The notes below the pieces were generated by a model, which worked only from the letters and a program-made list of their open reading frames with translations, was not told the origin of the DNA and made no database searches. From Chamaecrista fasciculata (Eukaryota > Streptophyta > Magnoliopsida > Fabales > Fabaceae): a DNA stretch of 64,000 bases. This document shows positions 10,101-24,458 of this stretch, one piece after another. Each line of letters begins with the position of its first letter. The stretch's first letter is position 1. The position numbers were made by a program, and so were the translations under genes. The stretch lies in contig QANZ01045302.1 of the NCBI GenBank assembly GCA_003254925.1, positions 271,335 through 335,334 of the forward strand. The letters run 5' to 3'.

Positions 10101-13100
10101 TGGTGAAGAAGATGCTTATGAAGGCCGTAGAAACTATAAGGAGCTGGAACATCAACGTCCAATGTGTATGTAATATCTCCTTGATTAAATAAAAAAATAA
10201 AAACCAGAGATTTAACTTGAAGCTAGACTGTCTTCAAAACTATCCCCCGCCCCCCCTTTCCTTTAAGTTTCCCTTTTGATGTTATTTTGCTTTGCTTTGC
10301 AGTTCGCCAGGATTCAACTTTTACTCATATTTACACCAATGAGTTTCTGCATCGTAGTTGCAAAACTCAAACTATCGATGAGGTCCAAAGTTGTTCTACT
10401 TCTTACTTTACGCTTATGGTTATGATATTTTATTGTTTGGACAAGTTTTATATTGGTTTGCAGGTTTGGTAACTATATATTTATGATGTGGGTCAATCAT
10501 GTTGGATTAGCTATTGTTATTTTAATGCGGAACCTGGTCACATTAGTCTGTTGGCTTATAGCACCAACTTCAAGATTTTATCATCATCTTTGCCATTTTC
10601 TCATTATGGTTAAACCCAAGGTTTTATTTTGGAGAAATAGAGATTACAAAGGTTGAAGAGGAGTGTTTTCTGTGCGTATGCCTTTTTTAAGTGGAGTCTT
10701 TGTACTCCTTCATTAACCTTTCTTTTCCTTTTTTATAATTATAAAAATTAATGTGAAATGGGATCTTCAATGTGTGTCTGAATTGATTTGGGCTAAGATG
10801 AAGTTGACATGCCTGAATGTGAATGAACTATTTGTGCTTGTACACAAGAGGGTGTACCTTGCAGAGGATTGGATTATTGATTAATCCTATCTTTATAATT
10901 TTCATAGAAAGGATGATGAATCATGTGTTGTGTAGCTATTAAATTAGTTGTGGTGTATGCGTTTCTGCCTTTCTTCAGACATCAGTCACTATTAGATGTA
11001 TATTTAAGTCTCTCACTTTCGTTTCAGTAAGCTCTTATAATTTTGTTTAGTTTACATTATGTATTTACTAATTCATTGTAATTCATTGCACTTTTGAACT
11101 TCTATCAGATAATGGTCTGCCATTGCAAACCACCTACAAAAGGTCGGTTGGGTTGTGGAGATGAATGTCTAAACCGGATGCTTAACATTGAATGTGTTCA
11201 AGGAGCCTGCCCATGTGGGGATCTTTGTTCAAATCAACAGGTATATAGCTTTTTTATTTTCCTTCTACTAGGATCTAAAGGGCATCATTGACATTGTTTC
11301 ATTGTAGTCTGAATTATTTTTATTTCAGTTTCAGAAACGCAATTATGCCAGACTGAAGTGGTTTAAATGTGGTAAAAAGGGTTATGGGCTGAAGGCGCTT
11401 GAGTGCATATCTAAAGGGCAGTTCCTTATTGAATATGTTGGAGAGGTAACTTCAATGATACTTTTTATTGTCTTATTCTCTTGATCAATTTATTTCTTGA
11501 TTATGTTCTATATATTATTGACTATTGCATCTGAAGTACAAAATTTTGGAATCATTTTTGTGTTTTTGAGCCATGTTTGAGCAATTGAGCTGAAATTTAG
11601 GAGAGGAAAAAACTAGCTAGGCCTTTAACAATATCATGGATGCTATTGGTTTTAGAATAATATTTATTGAACTATTAGAAATACTTAACTATTTTGTTTT
11701 TAGTTTTATTCACGAAGTTTTTGTAGATCCCTACAACTATTGTTCTTATCTTACTTTACATTTCCAAACCATTCTTCTCATCCATCTCTTTCCTTTAGTT
11801 TTTTCTTATCTATATTTTCTGAATTCATTTTGTGAATCAATTCCTATTTGTTAGCAACTATTGGGAATAATCTAATTTATTTTGAGTGACCACTGCCATA
11901 TAATTCAATGAGATCATTGAGGGAGATTGACCAACGTGCTATTCTGCACTTGCAGTTACTCTTTTTTTAGTGCTGAAGAGCTACCTAAAGTTTTAAGCTC
12001 TTTGCTGGGAAGCAAAGAATATTGTGTTAATCTCTATTCTGGTCCCGCATTTGAAAGTCTATAGGTCTTCAAGTATTGACAAAAGACCAGTCTTACTGTT
12101 TTGATGCTTCTTTTCATTAAATTAAAGTTTAATCATAATTGTAGAGGTAGCTAGGATAAGTTTTATCCACTTGGGAAAACTCATCCTTCAGCTCAAGCTT
12201 CTAGGCTAGAGTAAGGAGTTGCTTTTTTAAAGTTTTTACTTATGCTGCTTGTTGAGTAAAGTTGAAGCCATGAAGGGCATTCCATGTTAGTATCGGTCCC
12301 TAAATGGATTATTTTGTTTATTATATATAGTCAGCATTGGCCAGTGTTTCTTTCAGGTGCATTAATTTGTTTGTATGCAAGTATATTTGTATCTGTGCAT
12401 AGGTGGCATTTATTTACTAAACTAGATGTCTATTTGTGTTCAACACAGGTGCTTGATGTACATGCTTATGAGGCACGGCAAATAGAATATGCTTTGAAGG
12501 GTCATAGACACTTCTACTTCATGACATTGAATGGCAGCGAGGTATTAGTTTAACCTTTATGTCCTTACTTCAATGTAATCACTAATCAATTTTATTTGTT
12601 ACTTTCAGTTGTGGTTCCTTGTTTCATTGCCTAGAAACGTATATGTGCTAGTTTATCACATATAGTTGTGTTAGACAACGCTTTATTATCTACAACAATA
12701 GATTGCTGTTGTAGCTTAGTTATTTTTATACCTCCCATATGTCATGGATATTCTCTAAATTATATTTTGACATCTAACTAATCTTTTGCCCTTTACCAAG
12801 ATTTGATGGTTCTCGTTTGCTTTTAAAGAAAAGTACTATTGGCTTTATTTTTCGTACTGAATAAAAATATCAAAGGATGTCTTTGTAAGCTTTAAAAATG
12901 TAGGGGAAGTGTTTGTGATGGAACCACAGTAAACAATATAGTTACAATATACAAAATGAGAGGGAAAGAAGAGAAAGAAAGGGCTGGACCTGTGGGAGAT
13001 GGTTCTAATGCGGAATGGATAAAGGTTTGTAGAGGAGAGAGAGTGAGTGATCGAGCTGTTGTGGATTGTTCTAGTATAAATAGGTATATTGTATTAGGGT

Positions 13101-16100
13101 AAGGAGAGGAAAAATATTAGGGACTTGGTTTAGGGAGAGAACTGACCTCTCGAAAGTCAGGGTACTTTGTGTGTTTTCTTACTGTTTTTCTGCTGTAATG
13201 GTGATTTAGCTCTTGAGGCTCCCATTTTCTATCAATATCAGTAAAATCAACCCAAGTTTTATCAGTTTGTAATTTCAACTAGATTGTGGGAGGGTTGGGG
13301 TACTTTATTTTTTTGAAAAATGGGACTACCTCACACGAAATGTTTTGAGCTATTGAATTACTTCAAAACATAGATGCGAGTTAAAAAGGAAACTTGCAAA
13401 GATTACTCTTTTTCTTTTCGATATTTTCAGTTTATTTTTCTATTTCATGCTGCACTTGATAAATTACATTTCTATATTTTCAGGTCATAGATGCGAGTGC
13501 AAAAGGAAACTTGGGGCGTTTCATTAATCATAGTTGTGATCCTAATTGTCGTACAGAAAAGGTGAACATATAAGCTGCTTCTTCTGTAGTGGTTTTGTTG
13601 GTACCTGCTTATAAGTAAAATCTCCTCTTGCTAATAGCATTTATTTTATGGGCAGTAACTTTAGTCAATGTATGCTTGTGATTCATTGTTGTTATGTAAT
13701 AGATACATTATTAAGCTTGTTAATTTGATCCATTTATTGCTTTCATGATAATTTTTATATATAAGCAATGGCGCTGTATACTTTTCGGAATGTTCCCCTT
13801 AATGTCATTTTATATGTATTAGCTGCTGGACTGTAAAATTCAGAATTATCACTAAATGTCATTCTGTCTGCTTTTTTGTGCATCACTTGACCTTCTGATC
13901 TTTATCTCTTTTGGAGCAGTGGATGGTGAATGGAGAAATCTGTATTGGACTCTTTGCATTGAAGGATATTAAGCAGGTTTTCTTGCAGCCTTTCTTATTT
14001 ATTATTCATCTCTAGCATTTTTGGTTAAATCAACTAGATCTAGTATTATTTTGTCGTGGTTTTCTTATTGCTGTTTTAGTCAGGCATGTTAATTTTTAAA
14101 ATGCTTGATTGACCAGAAAGATTGGTGGTTGATAGTTGTAGCACTTCTCTCTTTTTTCTTGTTGAATCAAATTGTTTTTACATCATTTCATGAAATATAA
14201 CATCTTGATATATCTTATCCCTTGTTGAAATTAATTTCTTTCTGGCCTGGGTTCAACAATTACCAAATTTTAAGAGTTTTACCTTCAGTTGCTTGAAATT
14301 AAGTTTCTTTCTTATTCTGGATCTCTGTACTACTCTCTGTTGTGAAGACCATATAGCTGGGTACTTGATATTCTGGAAAAGCATTGCTTGGTTCATGATT
14401 GGAAAGGGTTCATGTTAATTCATTTTAATGTCAGGGTAAAATTGAATGAGGATATATATATGTTAGTATGGATGACCTAGTTTCCTATTTCCTTACATTA
14501 TGAGGTTGGAATGTTGAGCATAGTGGCGGTGTATTGTCTTTCGGATCTATGTTGCCAAACTGAGCTTTTTTTTTTCTTTCACCTTTGCCAGGATGAAGAG
14601 TTGACATTTGATTACAATTATGTTAGGGTTTTTGGTGCTGCTGCCAAAAAATGTCATTGTGGTTCATCTCAATGTCGAGGTTATATAGGTAGTGATCCAA
14701 ATAATGCTGAAAGCATTGTTCAATGTGATTCAGATGAAGAATTCCCCGAACCAGTTATGCTTAATGAAGATGGAGAAGTTGAAGATGGTATATCTAGACC
14801 CAGTCACTGTGATGATAATGTTGACACACAGACCACTGGGCATGTATTAAAGGATAGGCATTTATCCAACCACTCTACAACTGCTATAGGGCCAAATGGT
14901 AGCTCAGAGAAGGATAGTCCTCTGAACCCTGCTTCTGCTATCTCCCAGTTGAACAGCTCATTAGAAGTGGAAGACTCAAAGGGCAATTTATTATCTTCTG
15001 TTCAAGTGGAAGAACTTTCCCAACAGATGGAGGATGTAACAAGCAAACCCATGCCAAGTTTAGAGCAGGGATACGCAGTAGAATCAGAGCTTTCTGACAA
15101 AACTTCCTTTATTCGGAAACTAAAGACTTCCTTCACTTCATCTGTTGGCAAATCCAAATCTAAAATAATTGAAGACAGGTCTGGTCTTTCAGAATCTCAT
15201 CCGCTTGTGAGGACTTCTCGGGTAAAGGGTTCCGTTAAAAAGGGGAAGGTACGTGCTAGTCATCCAAATCACCTCAAAGCTGAGGTGACTACCAACAGGT
15301 TGCAGGTGTCATCCATCAAATGCAAAAAAGTAGTGGAAGGTTCTTCTGGTGGTCATTTTGAAGCAGGTTTGTCTCATCTCTTTTTTCTGTGACATGGTTA
15401 TTACAGTAGAATCTTGTATAACGGCTCCTTCTTGAAACATGTAGTTGAGGAGAAACTTAAGGAGTTGCTGGATCCAGAAGGAGGAATAAGCAGAAGTAAA
15501 GTAAGTAACCTTAAGTTGGTTCCTAATTGACATGAGATTCTGAATTAGTTAACTTTATTTGGAAGTATGTGCATCCTATGTGTTTTAGTGTGCTATTCCA
15601 CTGTTAATTTTTGTTTAGTCAAGGTAGGAAGCAAGAAACTTCAACCTCTACTGTAATGTTTTATTCTTAACCTTTTCGGTAATTAATGAAAACTATTTTT
15701 TAGTCTTCATTATTGCGTGCATAGTTAATTATGCATGTGATGCATTTTGTTTTGTCTTCTAACTTTGAAGTCAACTTATCATCATGATGCCATAAACCAA
15801 CTTTCTTGTTCAGATATTGTTACTGGTGTAAATTTTTTCTGATGTTACTTCCTTAGTTCCTTTTCTTTGCCTTCATTGATTTTGTTCTTGCTTCTAGTGA
15901 TCCTTTTATTTGGAGGTATTCTTGGGTATACTACCAAGGTATCATTGAAATTGGTTTTTCACCCTGAATTTTTCCATAACAGGATGCCACCAAAGGCTAC
16001 TTGAAGCTTCTGCTTCTCACAGTGGCATCAGGCAATAGGAGTAATGGTGAAGTGATTCAAAGGTCCTCTATGATTTTCTTTTTTTTGTCATCAATTGCTT

Positions 16101-18996
16101 TTCTTTGTTAATTTTATGCTTTACTAGACTTAATTAAATAATCTGTAAAGGAATCTAAACTTCTTTGGTTGCAGTTGCAGCAACCGAGATCTTTCCATGA
16201 TCCTTGGTGCACTTTTGGAAACAAGATCTAGAGCCGTGCTGAATGATATAATTAACAAAAATGGTAATGTATACTCGCAGCATATTTATTGCAACTTATT
16301 CATTTTTATCTAGGATGAATGAGTAAACTTGTTACTTGTTATGTTTTTGTTTATGTGAGAGAATGACCATAGCTTCATCATTCAGGTTTACGTATGTTAC
16401 ATAATATAATGAAGCAGTACAGGAGGGACTTCAAAAGAACTCCAATACTACGGAAGCTTCTCAAGGTGCCTGGATGGGAGATTAATCATATTTTAGTTTC
16501 TTTTTATATGCCTTTTACCGAAGATGTTATGCACATTCAAATCCATTATTCTGAACCCACTGCTTGTTGATATTTTAGGAAGAAACGTACTAGAATTGAA
16601 TCAAGTTGAATAATTAGCCTGCAGTTTTAATGAGTTTGCTAATTTGACATTGTAGAAGCATTGTTTTACATTCCCTCAAAAGTAGGTTTGTCTTTGAAAT
16701 TAGTATATGATAGGCTTGGATTTCATGGGCATCCTTATTTCTGAGGTCTGATATCTGGAGTTTAGATCAGGAAAATTTTTATATTTTTGTTTCGTTTTTC
16801 CTTCTCTTATTTGCTTAGAGGCAACAAGCAGTGTAAGTTTTGAAGGTTATATTCTAATTTTGTAGTTATAGATTGCTACAATGCTGAGTGTTTGATTTCG
16901 GAAGAAATATTTATTATTACTTGCTAATTATCTTTTTATTTTGGAAGAAATGTTACCTTTTATAATCTGAGGTATAGTACCAACAATCAAGTTTTTCCAT
17001 CAAAAACATGATATGATTATTCTCAGAAACTTAGATGATCATGTAGTCTTTTCCTTTTTCTTTTTCAAAATGCTTGTTTAAATTGAGTTTTTCATGATTA
17101 ATGTAAATTTTTCCTTTTTAGTTGCTCGCCAAATTTTATAATTTTCAATATGTTTGTCTTTGTTTATAAGGAAGGTTTAGTCTGCTGTATGCATATATTT
17201 GCTTCCAATAAATTAATGGCCGGTTGCTTTGTGTTCTTTCTTTGTTCTTATTTTCTTTAAGGAAGATGAGTATAAAATTTATGGTACATTTATTAATACA
17301 CCTTCATTTGCAGGTCTTAGAGCGCCTTGCAGAAAGAAAGATTTTGACATATGAACATATTAATGGTGGTCCACCTTGTCATGGAATGGAGAGGTTAGAA
17401 AATCTTTAGTTTGAACTGTGGAGTCAAGGATTTCATCAATGCCAAATCTTTCCAATTGCTGGCACTGTTGTGCAGCTGACTTGGAGAGTGGATATCACTG
17501 ATATCATCTTCAAGTTGCTGGCCAGTGGCCACTATTGTGATGACCTGAATAGAAGTTATAGTTACACCCACCCTGCAAATTATATACCTTTCTCTCTTCC
17601 TTTTAACGTGATGAAATTGTTATTGGGTCTAAGAGCTCATCCTCTTTCCCTAATTATTGCATTGGTTTTGTGTGCAGCTTTAGGCAGTCAATGCTGTCGC
17701 TGACCGAGCATGAAGACAAAGAGGTATGTTTAACATGAACTTATTCATACTCTTTCTTTGATTTGATGGCAGCTTTATTCTGTTCAAGTGTATATCACCA
17801 TCTTCTGACTAAGAATTTCTGAACTTTTTTTTTTTTTAATAGTTTTTTGGAACTCCAGACTCTAGAGGCATATATTTTTGTTGGATGTGGATCTGAATAT
17901 TTAATTGTTCTCATTTTCTTGTTTATTCATGTAGGTCCATCAAATTGCTCGAAGCTTCCGAGACAAATGGATTCCTAGATTCCGCAGAAAACATGGCTGT
18001 AAAGACAGGGATGATCGAAGGGAACCTTACAGGAATTTCAACTGTAATCGGTTTTCCGTATCACCGAATCATAGACGTGAGCAAGATTTAAGACCTACAG
18101 ACACAATAGATTGTGTCCAGCAGCCAATGGCTGTAATGAGTTCAGTCAGTTCTGGTGCCCAGGAGGGCTGCTCTGCACCATATGTGAATGGGTCTGAAAT
18201 TAATGGGGGAAAAAGACGAAAGCGTAAAAGCCGATGGGATCAACCAGCAGAGACAAATATAGATATAGCATCTAATGAGCAGAAGGAAGGAAAAGTTGTC
18301 TCTCGGCTGTCATGTCAAACTGATGCAACTAACTCTGTTGATGGGATGCAGAACATTTCCGAGGATGTTCCACCTGGGTTTTCATGTTTAGTTCAGCCTC
18401 ACTTGGGTTCTTTAAATGCTACTCTGAACTCTGGTGATCTTGCTTCGCAAAATTCTGGCAATTCTAGCTCTGGATGTCCCTCTATTGTGGTTACAGGTCA
18501 TCCAAAGGAAAAGTTTAATTCGAGCTTGCCTGTCTCATTCGGCATGCCGTGGCCTGTTGTACAACAATTTGGAACAATCCATGGAGGAACTGCAGACAGC
18601 TGGGTCACTGCACCAGGCATGCCTTTCAAGCCGTTTCCTCCGCTACCCTCGTATCCACAGAATAAGAGCAATGGTAAACCTTGGAATATTACCAATGCTG
18701 TGAAAATAGATCAGCCTACTGAAGTTGTGCAGTGGGATAGTGCTCATGCTGAAGACCTTTCACATGAGGATAGTGATCGCCCTTTGAAACGTCTGAAAGA
18801 TTCCCCTAATGATTTGGGAAGAACTTGCTTTAGGCAGCAGAAATGGAATAAATCAAAAATACCTCGACCATGGTCCACGAGAAACCAATGGGGATGTAAT
18901 GGGAACGAGGACAGTAGGGTTGGCTTGTCCAGTGTAGGTGTAAATGTGCCAGAGGATGCAATTTATAGAGAAGGGAAAGATGACAATAATAGTTAA
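7181..18996 (+). CDS. ASHH2: SDG8/ASHH2-type histone H3K36 methyltransferase
   Basis: A nuclear chromatin enzyme; the Arabidopsis homologue (EFS/SDG8) places H3K36 di/trimethylation on active genes such as FLC. Coding exons: 7181-9227, 9418-9643, 9999-10165, 10303-10382, 11109-11240, 11329-11445, 12449-12541, 13484-13561, 13920-13976, 14592-15366, 15445-15500, 15983-16062, 16175-16263, 16386-16465, 17314-17393, 17678-17723, 17935-18996. They sum to 5265 nt, or 1754 aa. Domains: basic low-complexity N-terminus; CW zinc finger at about 731-780 ([13 protein letters not shown], then CAWTC); AWS at about 842-890 ([17 protein letters not shown]); SET at about 897-1015 with [11 protein letters not shown] and ELTFDYNY; post-[18 protein letters not shown]; a conserved helical C-terminal region at about 1258-1420; and a [12 protein letters not shown] stretch near 1496. 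The order CW-AWS-SET-postSET defines the class. The N-terminal start is less certain than the rest. Confidence 0.95.
12916..13264 (+). mobile_element. solo LTR, probably Copia-type
   Basis: A 349-bp LTR with 5' TGAT and 3' ATCA termini, flanked by a 5-bp target duplication, gtttg, at 12911-12915 and 13265-13269. A TATA-like tataaata sits mid-element (about 13074). No internal retrotransposon sequence is attached, so this is a solo LTR left after recombination. It lies in the SDG8 intron between the exons ending at 12541 and starting at 13484, in sense orientation. The superfamily call is tentative. Confidence 0.75.
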
Positions 18997-19831
18997 TAGC
19001 ATTCATAGCTGCTAAGCCAACATTAATCACAGGAAAAAAGGAACTTGTTTTTCATTCCATACACATCATTTATTGTCAATTCATTTATTCCTGAATCTAT
19101 ATTCAATGAAAAATTCAAATTCATTCATATTCAGCAGTTCTCTGTTCTCTTCTCCACTCGCTCACGCTCTACACCATTCCCGGAAAAGTTGTGCCATTTG
19201 GCATCTTGCTGTCGTGATTGTTGGTCTGTTCAAACCTCAGAGGTAGGTGTTTCTTGGCAAATAGTCTCAGAAAACTGAGCCTATGATTGTGACGCATAGA
19301 TGAGGCAAGAGTAATAATATTTATAGTATTAGATATTCAATCTTTTTCTTAATATGTAGATTTAAAATGCTTTTATTTTGTCATTTGATTTTTTCTTTTT
19401 GTTTTGGCTGGTGACGAATAGGGCCTTAGCTATACACTGTCTCTTAATTTCAGTTGAAGTCAATGATAAGCTGGCATTGTCTTCCTAACAGTATTTTATG
19501 ACATCTCGGTATATATTAACGTTTTTGTAGCTTGTATTCTTTAACTTGGTTGTGTTTTTGGAACCAGGTGTTTATTTAAGTCTGGAAAAAAAAAACAATG
19601 ACATGTTTTTATTTGCTGTTGACGTCATGTAAGCATCGTTTCCATCTTTGATTGGAGATTACATGTGTAAGTTTTCATTTTTTGATGTTCATTGAGAGCA
19701 ATCTTTGTTTTTTGGTCAGAATAGAGAGCAATCTATTTTGGCCTAACCTTTTCAGGCATCCACTTTTTTTTTTCCGGCTCAGCCCATAATTTGATGCTGG
19801 ATTCGGTGGTTTTAATTGTTGTCATGGTTTA
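18997..19831 (+). other. 3' UTR and flank of the SDG8-like gene
   Basis: The stop codon is at 18994-18996. The following stretch is T-rich with no coding signal; the first few hundred bases are probably 3' UTR. Confidence 0.5.
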
Positions 19832-19836
19832 ATCAG

Positions 19837-20016
19837 TGTTGTGAATATTTGTATTAATTAGGATATCAATTAGGAATTGATTGGATAGCAATTAGGGATT
19901 GATTGTAGCTGAATATTTATTCTCATTTATCTTGTTTCCTAGAATAGATTGAAAACTCTTGTATAAATACCCTATCATTTTCATGAATAAAACAACACAA
20001 TTTCTCTCACTTATCA
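19837..20016 (+). mobile_element. short solo LTR (180 bp)
   Basis: Begins TGTTGTGAAT and ends CTTATCA, with a perfect 5-bp target duplication, atcag, at 19832-19836 and 20017-20021. It contains a TATA-like tataaata at about 19962 followed by atgaataaaa, as in plant LTRs. The very short length suggests a TRIM-like or small Copia family. No internal region is present. Confidence 0.75.
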
Positions 20017-20021
20017 ATCAG

Positions 20022-23000
20022 GAAGCAGTGAATGTTATATTGTTGACTAGCATTTCTACAACTTGAAGAAAAAATATGCTCATTTGTATCTATTACTTGC
20101 AATACTTCTTCATATTAACATATCACATATGCAAATTGAAGATTGAGCAATGTGCCCTAATTAGCTCTTGAACATTTGTAGAGTGTAGATAGTCCTCTTG
20201 CAAAGATGTGTATAGGGTCATGAGTTCATGACACATAATGGAAGTGTGTTGCATTTAAACAAGTTCATTCGATAGAGGTTATGAGGATGTGCCATTTGTA
20301 CGAAATTAAAGTATTCTTAATTCTTATCTTGGCTATTGAATTATGACCGTATTTTCTCTCAAAATGTTTGTATCTAAAATTTTTATGTCCACAATTGTTA
20401 CTTGGAAGTTGGAATATTCCTAATATAGTAAAAATTCACGGATAAATACCGCGAAACATCAAAACAAATATACATATAACAATGCTATTGGTTCGCTTTA
20501 CTTGTTCTTTCCGAGACTTTCCAGTATGATTCTGAAAAGCATTTTGCTTCAGGTGGAAAATCATGTATGAGAGCCAAAGTTCTCATGGAAATTATACACT
20601 CAAGGGCTTCATACACATTAAACGGTGCAAACTTTATTAATTTTTTAAACCATTGGTATTCACTATTCAGGTCTTATTATCAATATAATGTCATCTACTT
20701 CGAATCGAGATTTAATTACAATTAAGGTTACTTTTCTTTACAATTATATTATGTCATTTATGTGGAGATTGACACGTTCACGTAACAAATTAGTGTCGAA
20801 AATCTGTGCAAAAGTTAGTTCAGTACTGCCAATAATTTTGAAAATTACTTTCGAATTTCTTTATGAAAAAAGATAAAAGTGATGGTTCTAGTATATGTTG
20901 AAGGAGGAAAATTTTGAATCAATGAAGAAAATGATGTTATGAAAATGAGGCTCCAAAGCCAACACCTCACATGATGTGCATGGAGTGAGAGAGATATAAT
21001 ATGGAACAATAAATCTCAGGCATAAATGCTACCTACAATTAACCAAAGCACATGCTCTTAATTAGTAACATTCACCATCACCTCCCTCATATATCTTGTT
21101 CTCTGAAAAAAGAAAAGAAAAGATACCTTGCTCTAGTTAAACAGAACTGAATATCAAATCATTTGGTAGGTCCAATGGAGGCCCAGATCATTCATTTCAA
21201 ACTTACTTCAAATTCAAGAATTGGGGTTTTAATTTGTTTGGTGCAGGATATAGGGGTTTCAGTTTTTGAACTTGATTCTTCATAAATTATTAAATGCTAG
21301 TGACGTTTCTTTTGTCCTTATAAACGGCTGAGTTGGTCCTACTTTTCTAAAGCTATGCCCAATTTCCCACTTCCTGGATGTGATTTGTTTCTATAATATG
21401 AACCTCTTTATAAGCTTTTTGATCAGAAGCCATTAAAACAAGGTGCTTTTGATCTATTTTTCATTTTTGGGTAAGGCTATAAAAGTACCAAAATGAATTC
21501 TTTTTGGAACCCACTCAAATGATGTACCACCAGAGATTTAAAGAACAGTATTTTCTTTAATTTGATGCACGTCTCTTCAATTATGCAATGCACAATTGAT
21601 CAAAAGAAACCCTTTTTTTTTTAATATTTGCTCAGCCGAATGCTTTTTGACTGACTTTTGGTAAGACTATTTTTTGGTTTTGGAAGGACCACAGAGAAAG
21701 AGAGAAGGGTAGGGTCAAGGCACGTTATAATTTATTAGGGGTTTTTGTTTTTGCCTTTGATTAAGTAGGGGTTCTTGTTAATGATGCTAACATCCAACAG
21801 CTTAATTTAGTTTATTAATTCTTGGCAGGAACAGCTTGTAAACAACATACTAGATTTTCTACAGTGAAAAAAAATGTAGAAAATGAAGTAATAAAAGAAC
21901 TTTCTAAGGGGTCTTAATCAAAAAATGAGGATAAGTAGATAATTCATTCTAAATTAGAGGTCTATAGTATTTTATGATGGATAGTAACTTAGTAAGCCCT
22001 GCACCAACTGAAAGCTAAGTTTTACTGGTGCCATCGAAAAACTCAGAAATTAAAATTAAGAGTAATTTGGTTTATTAACTATCTATATCCCTAGCTTTTG
22101 ATTATTGCATTATCATTATATTATGGCTTCTAAACCCCATTTTAACTGCCATTAATTAATATGAATCGACTCAAAACAGCCCAAAGTATCATTGCTCGCA
22201 ACTGCCTCCTAGCTCGCATGAGCTAGAATTTGAGCATATCACTAGTCAGTCAAGTCTTCATTTTTGGTCATTAATCTATTAATGTAATTTTGTGCTTAGA
22301 TTTAGAAGTGATGAGATAGGCTATGCCCCCAATTAATCATCAAGTCATGGAAAACCTGACATGATTTTGTGTATAGGCTCAATCACCATTGTCACACCAA
22401 AATTTACAGAGCTTTAAGTGGTAATGTGTACACTATTAATAATGACCCTGAGTGAATAAATTGGTCATGCATCAAAAGAAATTAAAGATAAAGCAATTTC
22501 TTGATTAGCATTATTATGTTGGCTTATTTTTATGAAATAATCTAAATTGTGAATTAACATTAATTTACAAATATAGTTTATTTATATTAAATTACTAATT
22601 TATGATGAAACACATCCTAATGTGATCTAATCATGATTCACTTATATTTAGGTGTAATAGAATTATTTTATATTGACTCCTAGTCTATTCAGAAAAATAA
22701 CTTAATCATAAGACCAGCTTAACTATCAGTATAATACTAGCTAATTAATATCATCGATTATACTGTTAATTTATATTTTATGAATAAAACTTATTTTCCC
22801 CTATATATGTATATATGCTAGAATGACTGTGTGTAATATAAGAAAAAGGTAGTAGTAGTTTGCAAACCTCTCGTCTTTCTTCTCTTCTCTACAGATCAAT
22901 CCTAAACACATGGATTTAAGTTTCCTCATAAGTGCAATTTAGATTTTTCTTACTGATGTTTAAATCTAGCATATTAATTTCTCTTCTCACAAATTTTTTT

Positions 23001-23973
23001 TTTTTTTGGGTGCTTGATGTTTTCACAATTGCTTGAAAGGGAAAATATATACAGCATACCAAATGAAGCCCCTCGTGGGTTGTCCAAAAGGTGGCGTACG
23101 TACACATCTAATTAAAGAGTGAGATATATCTACCTACATGTATAATTATATATCACAGAAATTAAGCTAAATTAAAGAAATTAAGCTTAGTTCCCTTGAA
23201 GCTTCTGTAATTCTGTAATAATTATCACTCATTGGGAAAAGGAATTTGGGTTTTTGCCACCCGATCAAGTGATAATTTCAAGGAAATGAAAGAACAAGGA
23301 AAGAGCTTTTGCTGATATATTAATAAAATGACATTTCCTTCCACAAACTACCCCACAAGTGGGATAGATATTGAGATAAACTAAATTTATAGGTATCAAT
23401 CGCTGACATGTGTGACTAAAATCTGACCTTGAAAATGCTTAGATTATAAGTTAGTCATGATGATTTGGAGTTGAGATGCAAATAGATTCTATTTTAAATT
23501 TTGCTTAAATGACATAAAATGACAGCTAGTATATATAATATACACATTGATTGGTTTAACAAGTTTATGTCTTTCAATCGGAGATTTGATAGCCTTAATT
23601 ATCTGATATTATATAATTATATATGGAGTGTATATCAAACCAATTAAACTCCCACATACATCATTCACTATAAGGACCTTGGTTTCCTAGTTATTTCTTA
23701 CCATGTGACGCATCACTGAAAGTAACAAAACGATGTTTCATTGTCATGCACTTAAAAATTATAACACAATTTGGAAAATGATATTTAATTAAAATCACAC
23801 GATAGATGATGACGATGCATGCATGCTGCTTGTAGTGGGGTAATTAAGGATAGCAATCTTATTCAGTCCCCCCACGTCAGAGATAGGGATAGATTTGATG
23901 ACTCACTATATACATAACTTTGTCCACAAATTAACTATACAATAATAATGATATATATATATATATATATATA
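20022..23973. other. gene-free intergenic region
   Basis: About 4 kb of AT-rich DNA with no open frame that looks coding; the frames at 20688-20876 and 22916-23107 are short and low-complexity. I recognise no RNA gene or bounded mobile element here. Confidence 0.55.
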
Positions 23974-24141
23974 TCTTGGTTCCACCCTTTTCTAGTTGTC
24001 CACATTTTAAAACTATAGTACAAAATTAATAATAAGAGGAAAATTATTATTTGATCCCTTCTTTTTTACTGAGTTAACGATTTAGCCCCTCATTTATTTT
24101 ACATACATATTTGCATGCCCGTTAAGACACGCAAAGTCTCG
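23974..24141 (+). mobile_element. miniature Helitron-like element (copy 1)
   Basis: A 168-bp segment sharing almost all of its sequence with 50725-50903, including ccacattttaaaactatagt and the 3' end. It starts TCTT after A and ends CTCG before T inside a (TA)n tract. The 3' hairpin region (gcatgcccgttaagacacgc) is degraded relative to copy 2. It was identified by comparison with copy 2, whose end is canonical. Confidence 0.65.
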
Positions 24142-24458
24142 TGTATATATATATATATATATATAGGGCAGCCTCTACGTATATATGCGTTTATATATGT
24201 TTTCTAAACTTAAATTTGAGTATACATGTCTTGGTGTGATATGGGAATTAAAATCAGAATTCTTTAAAAACTAAAAAATGCATAAAAATAGTAACTTTTT
24301 GACATCAGAGTTATTGTTTTTTTTTTATTTTTTTTTTCAATTTTACAGTTTTTCAAAATATAATTATGTTTCTTAATCACTACACTAAGTACATCAGTTG
24401 GAAAAATCTTTAATTAAAGGTCAAATTATATTTTTTGTCCCATATGATTAGGGATATA

